A stretch of 18,409 bases of DNA, taken from positions 1 to 18,409 of the forward strand of contig CAMYIQ010000110.1 of NCBI GenBank assembly GCA_947258465.1, given 5' to 3'. The notes beneath the pieces were generated by a model. The model saw only the letters and a list, made by a program, of their open reading frames with translations. It had not been told where the DNA came from and searched no databases. Positions within the stretch are counted from its first letter, which is position 1; every line of letters begins with the position of its first letter. The translations under genes and the position numbers were made by a program. Positions 13,395 to 18,409 of this stretch are shown in pieces. This DNA comes from an uncultured Erythrobacter sp. (GTDB lineage Bacteria > Pseudomonadota > Alphaproteobacteria > Sphingomonadales > Sphingomonadaceae).

Positions 13395-15346
13395 TTGCCG
13401 AACTCGGTCTTGCCGCCCTGTGGCTCGCCGCCGCGCTCGCTGCATTGCAGATGATCGCCGGCTTCATGGCGGTGCACGATGACGGCAAGAGTGAACTGGC
13501 CGGACTGATTCGCCCTGCGGCCATCGTGCAGGGCGTGCTGGTGACTCTATCGTTCGGCATGCTCGTGTGGCTGTTTGCGATCACCGATTTGTCGGTGAAG
13601 TTGGTCGCATCGAACTCGCACTCGATGAAGCCGCTAATCTTCAAGCTGTCGGGCAGTTTCGGCAACCATGAGGGCTCCATGCTGCTGTGGGTCATGGTCA
13701 TGGGCCTGGCGGGCGCGCTGATAGCGCTGGTCGAACGACGCCTCCCCGAGCGCACCATGAACGCCACGCTCGCCGCGCAAGGGGTGGTTGCGCTTGGCTT
13801 CTACGCCTTCTTGTTGCTCAGTTCGAACCCGTTCGAGCGTATGCCCAATCCGCCGGCGGAAGGAATGGGGCTGAACCCCCTGTTGCAGGATATCGGTCTC
13901 GTCTTCCATCCGCCGACGCTCTACCTGGGCTATGTCGGCCTGTCGGTCGCCTTCAGCTTTGCAGTCGGCGCGCTGCTGACGCGGCAGGTGACGCCCGATT
14001 TCGCGCGCGCCATGCGGCCCTGGGTGCTGGGGGCCTGGGTCCTGCTGACCATCGGTATCACGGCGGGCAGTTATTGGGCCTATTACGAGCTGGGCTGGGG
14101 CGGCTGGTGGTTCTGGGACCCGGTGGAAAACGCCTCGCTCATGCCCTGGCTAGCGGCGACGGCGCTGCTCCATTCGGCCAGCGTTCTGGCTAGCCGCGAT
14201 GCGCTGCGGACCTGGACCATCATGCTCGGCGTGGTCGCCTTTTCGATGAGCATGGTCGGCACATTCCTCGTGCGTTCGGGCATTCTCACCAGCGTCCACG
14301 CCTTCGCTGTCGATCCGGAACGCGGGACGTTCATTCTCGTGCTGCTCGGCATCTTTATCGGCGGCGCGCTGCTCTTGTTCGCAATGCGCGCAAATACGAT
14401 AAACGAGGGGCAGCGGTTCGCGCTCGCCAGCCGCGAAGGGGCGTTGGTGTTCAACAATGTGATGCTGAGCGCGATTCTGGCCATCGTGTTGCTCGGCACG
14501 CTTTATCCGCTGCTGACGGAGGCTTTCGACGTGCGCGTGTCGGTCGGGCCACCCTATTTCAATCCGGTTGGGGCGATTTTCACTATCCCCATGCTGGCGG
14601 TGATGGCGGTCGGGCCGCTGCTGCGCTGGCGGCAGGACCGGGTAGACCGGATCGGCAAGGAGATTGCTCTGTTCGCGGCATTGGTGCTGGCGGCGCTGAT
14701 TCTCTTCAGCCTGTTGGCGGAAGTTGCCTTGCTCCCCCTGCTCGGGCTTGCTCTCGGCCTTGGCCTTGCGGTGGCGAGCCTGCTGCCGCTGCGCGGGCGC
14801 AAACTTTCACGTACACCGCTCGCGACATGGGGCATGGTCGCTGCCCATTTCGGCATCGCCGTCACCCTGATCGGCATGGCCAGCGAAAGCGCCTTTACCG
14901 AGGAACGGCTCGCGGCGGTGGCGGAGGGGGGAAGCGCGACGGTTGGCCCGTGGACAGTTGTGCTGCAGGGCGTTGAACCCGTCGCCGGCCCCAACTGGAC
15001 CGCGATCGAGGGTCGTCTCGCGGCAAGCTATAATGGCGGGGAGGCGAAGGTTCTCACTCCGCAGGCCCGCAATTTCTGGGCTCCGCTGCAACAGACGACC
15101 GAAAGCGCGCTGGTCACGCGCTGGAACGGCCAGCTTTATGCCGTGGTTGGCGATCGTGCGCCCGACGGGCGGTGGCAATTGCGCTTGTGGTGGAAACCCT
15201 TCGTCACGCTGATTTGGTATGGCGGGCTGCTGGTCGCGTTCGGCGGCGTCTTGGCGTTGATCGGCCGGTTGCTGAGCGACCTGCGCCATCGCCGTCTGGC
15301 GGCGCGTATCGCCGAACGGCGCGCCGATCGGGAGGCTGTAGCGTGA
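13391..15346 (+). CDS. ccmF: Cytochrome c haem lyase subunit CcmF
   Basis: CcmF is the large inner-membrane subunit of the haem lyase, which transfers haem from CcmE to apocytochrome c with CcmH and CcmI. It has 651 residues, the normal size, with many membrane segments. The WWD domain reads WWFWDPVENASLMPW (from residue 239). Conserved histidine contexts are LVFHPPTLYLG, ALLHSASVLASR, SVHAFAVDPERG and AAHFGIAVTLIG. A soluble periplasmic region lies near the C-terminus (about 500-610) before the last membrane segment. It overlaps ccmE (ATGA) and ccmG (GTGA). Confidence 0.97.
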   Translation: MIAELGLAALWLAAALAALQMIAGFMAVHDDGKSELAGLIRPAAIVQGVLVTLSFGMLVWLFAITDLSVKLVASNSHSMKPLIFKLSGSFGNHEGSMLLWVMVMGLAGALIALVERRLPERTMNATLAAQGVVALGFYAFLLLSSNPFERMPNPPAEGMGLNPLLQDIGLVFHPPTLYLGYVGLSVAFSFAVGALLTRQVTPDFARAMRPWVLGAWVLLTIGITAGSYWAYYELGWGGWWFWDPVENASLMPWLAATALLHSASVLASRDALRTWTIMLGVVAFSMSMVGTFLVRSGILTSVHAFAVDPERGTFILVLLGIFIGGALLLFAMRANTINEGQRFALASREGALVFNNVMLSAILAIVLLGTLYPLLTEAFDVRVSVGPPYFNPVGAIFTIPMLAVMAVGPLLRWRQDRVDRIGKEIALFAALVLAALILFSLLAEVALLPLLGLALGLGLAVASLLPLRGRKLSRTPLATWGMVAAHFGIAVTLIGMASESAFTEERLAAVAEGGSATVGPWTVVLQGVEPVAGPNWTAIEGRLAASYNGGEAKVLTPQARNFWAPLQQTTESALVTRWNGQLYAVVGDRAPDGRWQLRLWWKPFVTLIWYGGLLVAFGGVLALIGRLLSDLRHRRLAARIAERRADREAVA

Positions 15347-15867
15347 GCTGGCGTTTGTGGGTCCCGCTATTCGCTTTCGCGCTGTTCGTCGGCCTTGCCG
15401 CCTATCAGCTCACTCAGCCGAAAGACGACTTCGTCGAAAGCCGTATGGTCGGCGAAGCGTTGCCCTATTTCGATCTTCCGCCGGCGATGGAGGGTGCCGA
15501 GGGCATCTCGAACGCGACATTCGCCGACGGCAAGCCGCGCCTGCTCAATATCTGGGCGAGCTGGTGCCTGCCCTGCATCGCCGAGGCCCCGCATCTCGAA
15601 AGTCTGAAAGAGCAGGGGGCCGAAATCGTGGGGGTCGCAATTCGCGACCGGCCCGAGGATATCGCGCGTTTCCTCGCCCGGCACGGCAATCCCTACAGTC
15701 GGATCGGGCGTGACGATCTATCCGAAGTGCAGCTTGCCATCGGTTCGTCCGGCGTGCCCGAAACCTTCGTGATCGATGGCAAGGGCGTAATCCGCTATCA
15801 GCATATCGGCGACATTCGGGCCGATGATGTGCCGGTATTGCTCGCCGAACTGGAGAAAGTGCGATGA
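15343..15867 (+). CDS. ccmG: Thiol:disulfide interchange protein DsbE/CcmG
   Basis: CcmG is a membrane-anchored periplasmic thioredoxin-like reductant that keeps apocytochrome c CXXCH cysteines reduced for haem attachment. The 174-residue protein has an N-terminal anchor (about 4-22) and a thioredoxin domain with the active site WASWCLPC (C75, C78). It also has the cis-proline loop GVPETFVID (P139). The length matches the E. coli protein (185). GTG 15343 is the likely start: it overlaps the ccmF stop as GTGA and directly precedes the membrane anchor, while the upstream open frame lies inside ccmF. The 3' end overlaps ccmH (ATGA). Confidence 0.95.
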   Translation: MSWRLWVPLFAFALFVGLAAYQLTQPKDDFVESRMVGEALPYFDLPPAMEGAEGISNATFADGKPRLLNIWASWCLPCIAEAPHLESLKEQGAEIVGVAIRDRPEDIARFLARHGNPYSRIGRDDLSEVQLAIGSSGVPETFVIDGKGVIRYQHIGDIRADDVPVLLAELEKVR

Positions 15868-16271
15868 TCCGCGCACTCGTTTCGTCAATCGTTCTGGCTC
15901 TGGCGATCCCGCTCGCCGCGCAGCAATCCATGCCGCCGGCGCCCTATGCATACCGTCAGCTCGACGATCCGGCACAGGAGGCGGCGGCGCAGGATCTGAT
16001 GGAAACGCTGCGCTGCCTTACATGCCAGTCGCAATCGATTGCCGATAGCGATGCGCCGATGGCAGGCGATATGCGCCACCAGGTCCGCATCCGCATCGCC
16101 GCAGGCGAAAGCCCTGGCGAAATCCGCAGTTGGTTGATGCAGCGCTATGGCGACTATGTCAGCTACAAGCCCGAAGTCAGTTCGACCACCTGGCCGCTAT
16201 TCGCCATCCCGCTGCTGCTCGTGCTTGTCGTTGGCGTCGTCCTGCTCGGCCGGTTCCGGAGGCGGGCGTGA
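15864..16271 (+). CDS. ccmH: Cytochrome c-type biogenesis protein CcmH (CycL)
   Basis: CcmH is a membrane-anchored periplasmic redox protein of the haem lyase. The 135-residue protein has a signal peptide (about 1-20) and a three-helix domain with LRCLTCQSQSIADSDAPMA, where C51 and C54 form the RCxxC redox pair. It continues with GESPGEIRSWLMQRYGDYVSY, then a C-terminal membrane helix (about 110-128) and a basic RFRRRA tail. It resembles the short CycL type, in which the TPR part is encoded separately, here by the next gene. It overlaps ccmG (ATGA) and ccmI (GTGA). Confidence 0.96.
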   Translation: MIRALVSSIVLALAIPLAAQQSMPPAPYAYRQLDDPAQEAAAQDLMETLRCLTCQSQSIADSDAPMAGDMRHQVRIRIAAGESPGEIRSWLMQRYGDYVSYKPEVSSTTWPLFAIPLLLVLVVGVVLLGRFRRRA

Positions 16272-16921
16272 ACTGGCTCCCGATCCTCGTCCTTGCGCTC
16301 CTGGCCTTCGCGCTGGCGATCTATGCGCTTAAACTGCCTCGCAGCCTGTGGATGCTGTTCGGTTCGACATTGCTCTTCGGGCTTGCGGGCTACGCCACCC
16401 AGGGCAATCCCGGCCAGGCGTCCGCTCCCGCCGAAACCGCGCAGTCCGTCGCGATGGAGACGGGTGAGCTGATCGTCGAGGCTCGCCGCGAATTCTACGG
16501 AGACGGCCGTGCGCCCTCCCGTTTCGTCGTGACCGCCGACGCGTTCACACGCCGCGGCCAGCATGACCAAGCGGCGAATTTCCTGCGCAATGCCGTGGCT
16601 GAGAACCCAGGGGATGGCGAAGCATGGGTCGCGCTGGGCAATGCCCTGGTGGAACATGCCGACGGACGGCTGACGGCTGCGGCCCTTTACGCCTTTTCAC
16701 GGGCCGAACAGGTGGCACCGAACAATCCGGCGCCGACATACTTTCTCGGCCTGTCCTATTTGCGAGCGGGAGAGCCGGGCAAGACGCTTTCCCTGTGGCG
16801 CGAATTGCTCGAATCCGCGCCCGCCGATGCGCAGTGGCGTCTCCCGCTTGCCGCGCGACTCGCGCGACTTGAGGGCCTTTTGGGTATTTCGCCTCGCGAG
16901 GAGCCGAAAGAACAGGAGTGA
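16268..16921 (+). CDS. ccmI: CcmI-like TPR cytochrome c biogenesis protein
   Basis: CcmI holds the C-terminus of apocytochrome c through TPR repeats and delivers it to CcmF/CcmH. The protein has 217 residues: two N-terminal membrane segments (about 3-21 and 28-45), a linker, and a TPR region from about residue 90. Recognisable TPR pieces are RGQHDQAANFLRNAVAENPG, AWVALGNALVEHADG and PTYFLGLSYLRAGEPGKTL. Typical CcmI proteins have about 400 residues with a second C-terminal domain, so this is a short version. GTG 16268 overlaps the ccmH stop (GTGA) and begins the first membrane segment. Its role is supported by position and architecture more than by exact motifs. It is the last gene of the ccm operon. 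Confidence 0.87.
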   Translation: MNWLPILVLALLAFALAIYALKLPRSLWMLFGSTLLFGLAGYATQGNPGQASAPAETAQSVAMETGELIVEARREFYGDGRAPSRFVVTADAFTRRGQHDQAANFLRNAVAENPGDGEAWVALGNALVEHADGRLTAAALYAFSRAEQVAPNNPAPTYFLGLSYLRAGEPGKTLSLWRELLESAPADAQWRLPLAARLARLEGLLGISPREEPKEQE

Positions 16922-16945
16922 ATACAGCGATTTGCGCGATGTGTT

Positions 16946-16976
16946 GCGGGCGCAAACCCATGCTGCTAACGCCCGC
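16946..16976 (+). terminator. Weak hairpin after the ccm operon
   Basis: GCGGGCG (16946-16952) and CGCCCGC (16970-16976) form a perfect 7-bp stem with a 17-nt loop, 24 nt after the ccmI stop. No T-run follows, so intrinsic termination is doubtful. It is the only hairpin I see in the 106-nt gap before kup. Confidence 0.3.
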
Positions 16977-17027
16977 GCCTTCGCCCTAATGGTCGAGTGA
17001 CACGATGCTGTCGGAACCCAATCTTTC

Positions 17028-18409
17028 ATGAACGACACTGCGCAAGCGCAAGACCCGGTCCCCGAAGGCAGGCTTTCCAAAGCGGGGCACGGCCATGGGC
17101 ACGGTGCGTCGAAAGGCGCACTGGCGATCGGGGCGATCGGAATCGTCTTCGGCGATATCGGGACCAGCCCGCTCTACGCTTTTCGCGAAACCTTTTCCGG
17201 CGCGGCGAATATCGCGATCGACCGGATGCATGTGCTCGGCGTGGTCAGCCTGATCTTCTGGTCGATGCTGATCGTGGTGGCGATCCAGTATGTCACCATC
17301 TTGATGCGGGCGGACAATAAGGGGCAGGGGGGCAGCCTAGCTCTGGTCGCGCTGCTCAGCCGACATATCGGCAAGTCCCGCTGGGGCTGGCTGGTGGTGC
17401 TTCTGGGCGTGTTCGCGACCTCGCTGTTCTATGGCGACAGCATGATTACGCCCGCGATTTCGGTGCTCTCGGCAGTCGAAGGGCTTACCGTGGTCGATGA
17501 AGGTCTGACCTCCTACGTCATCCCCATTGCGCTCGTTTTGCTGGTATGCCTGTTCCTTCTGCAACGGCGGGGCACTGCGAAAGTCGGAGCTCTGTTCGCT
17601 CCGGTAATGATCGTCTGGTTCCTCACGCTCGGCGGTCTCGGGCTCAATCAGATCGTTCAGAACCCCGACATTCTGTGGGCACTCAACCCCTATTATGCGG
17701 TCATGTTTTTCGTAACCGACGGCTTCATCGCCTTTCTCGCGATGGGCGCGGTTGTCCTGGCGGTGACGGGGTCTGAAGCCCTCTATTCGGACATGGGGCA
17801 TTTCGGCCGCGGGCCGATGCGCTTGTCGTGGTTCGGTTTCGTCATGCCGTGCCTGCTGCTGAACTACTTCGGGCAGGGCGCGATGATCGCGGGTCTTCCG
17901 CCCGAGCAGGCGGCGGAAGTGGTGCGCAACCCGTTCTTCCTCCTCGCGAGCGAGGAATTCCGCCTGCCGTTGGTGATCCTCGCCACGGTCGCGACCTTCA
18001 TTGCCAGCCAAGCGGTCATCTCGGGAGCGTTCAGCATCACCCACCAGGCGATGCAGCTAGGCTTCATGCCGCGCCTTTCGATTCGTCATACCAGCGAGAC
18101 CGAGGCCGGACAGATTTATATCCCGGTGGTGAACTGGGCGCTGATGGTGGCGGTCATCATCCTCGTGCTGACCTTCCAGAGCTCCTCCAACCTTGCCGGC
18201 GCCTATGGCATCGCCGTGACCGGCGCGGTCACCATCGACACGCTGCTGATGGGTGTGCTGTTCGTGGGCGTATGGAAGTGGAAATGGTGGTATGCCGCGC
18301 CGGTGGTGATCTTCTTCCTGATCATCGACGGAGCCTATTTCGCGGCAAACCTGTTCAAGGTGCCCGATGGCGGCTGGTTCCCGTTGGTCGTCGGCCTCTT
18401 CGCTTTCAC
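17028..18409 (+). CDS. kup: Kup-family potassium transporter, 3' end outside window
   Basis: Kup proteins import K+ with protons across the inner membrane, helping osmotic and low-pH adaptation. The visible 460 residues start with a polar tail containing the His/Gly run GHGHGHGASKG, then the first membrane segment with the signature IGIVFGDIGTSPLYA. They continue with ADNKGQGGSLALVALL, LFYGDSMITPAISVLSAVEG, GSEALYSDMGHFG, NYFGQGA and SGAFSITHQAMQLG. All are strong Kup markers. About 11 membrane segments fall in the window; the last one and the cytoplasmic C-terminal domain (typical total about 620-640 residues) lie beyond the right edge. ATG 17028 has GGAA (17013-17016) upstream at 11 nt. It is on the same strand as the ccm operon but 106 nt away and functionally unrelated. 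Confidence 0.95.
   Translation, partial: MNDTAQAQDPVPEGRLSKAGHGHGHGASKGALAIGAIGIVFGDIGTSPLYAFRETFSGAANIAIDRMHVLGVVSLIFWSMLIVVAIQYVTILMRADNKGQGGSLALVALLSRHIGKSRWGWLVVLLGVFATSLFYGDSMITPAISVLSAVEGLTVVDEGLTSYVIPIALVLLVCLFLLQRRGTAKVGALFAPVMIVWFLTLGGLGLNQIVQNPDILWALNPYYAVMFFVTDGFIAFLAMGAVVLAVTGSEALYSDMGHFGRGPMRLSWFGFVMPCLLLNYFGQGAMIAGLPPEQAAEVVRNPFFLLASEEFRLPLVILATVATFIASQAVISGAFSITHQAMQLGFMPRLSIRHTSETEAGQIYIPVVNWALMVAVIILVLTFQSSSNLAGAYGIAVTGAVTIDTLLMGVLFVGVWKWKWWYAAPVVIFFLIIDGAYFAANLFKVPDGGWFPLVVGLFAF

Noticed and set aside
1..18409. Mobile element, prophage, CRISPR array or defence island
   Set aside because: No transposase, integrase, direct-repeat array or recognised defence gene is seen; apart from the GFA remnant and the REP-like block, the window is conserved chromosomal genes.

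Overview
The window is high-GC DNA with dense, mostly co-directional genes. Protein families and gene order point to an alphaproteobacterium, most likely Sphingomonadales, with Erythrobacteraceae as a best guess. The supporting signs are the pyrH-frr-uppS-cdsA-dxr-rseP-bamA-skp-fabZ order with no lpxD or lpxA around fabZ, a very short CcmI, and alphaproteobacterial-type L31 and DksA-like proteins. The taxon is inferred from reading the sequence, not from a database search.

Region 1 (1-8981, + strand) is an envelope and housekeeping operon. It holds pyrH (5' end outside the window), frr, uppS, cdsA, dxr, rseP, bamA, skp/ompH and fabZ. Together these supply UMP phosphorylation, ribosome recycling, the undecaprenyl carrier lipid, CDP-diacylglycerol, the MEP isoprenoid step, intramembrane proteolysis, outer-membrane protein folding and fatty-acid dehydration. 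Several junctions overlap (uppS/cdsA, cdsA/dxr, bamA/skp), so one or a few long transcripts are likely. A REP-like palindromic element lies between frr and uppS.

Region 2 (8982-10809) is a small-gene segment. rpmE has its own likely promoter and a strong intrinsic terminator. On the minus strand follow a short DksA/TraR-type zinc-finger gene, a 5'-truncated remnant of a GFA-family (CENP-V/GFA) gene that has no start codon, and a prolyl-4-hydroxylase-type 2OG-Fe(II) oxygenase.

Region 3 (10810-12005) has a tRNA-His(GTG) with an encoded G-1 and C73, then a Leu/Glu/Phe/Val-type amino-acid dehydrogenase.

Region 4 (12065-16921) is a tightly overlapped cytochrome c maturation operon, ccmC-ccmD-ccmE-ccmF-ccmG(dsbE)-ccmH-ccmI. 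It performs haem delivery, apocytochrome reduction and haem ligation at the periplasmic face. ccmA and ccmB are not in the window. Region 5 (17028-end) is the 5' part of a Kup potassium transporter.

I saw no CRISPR array, prophage, insertion sequence or defence system, and I do not believe the window contains a wholly new system. The most interesting details are a canonical EF-hand loop inside Skp, an acidic two-cysteine loop in BamA, the GFA gene remnant, the REP-like element at the uppS start, and the lpx-free fabZ neighbourhood.
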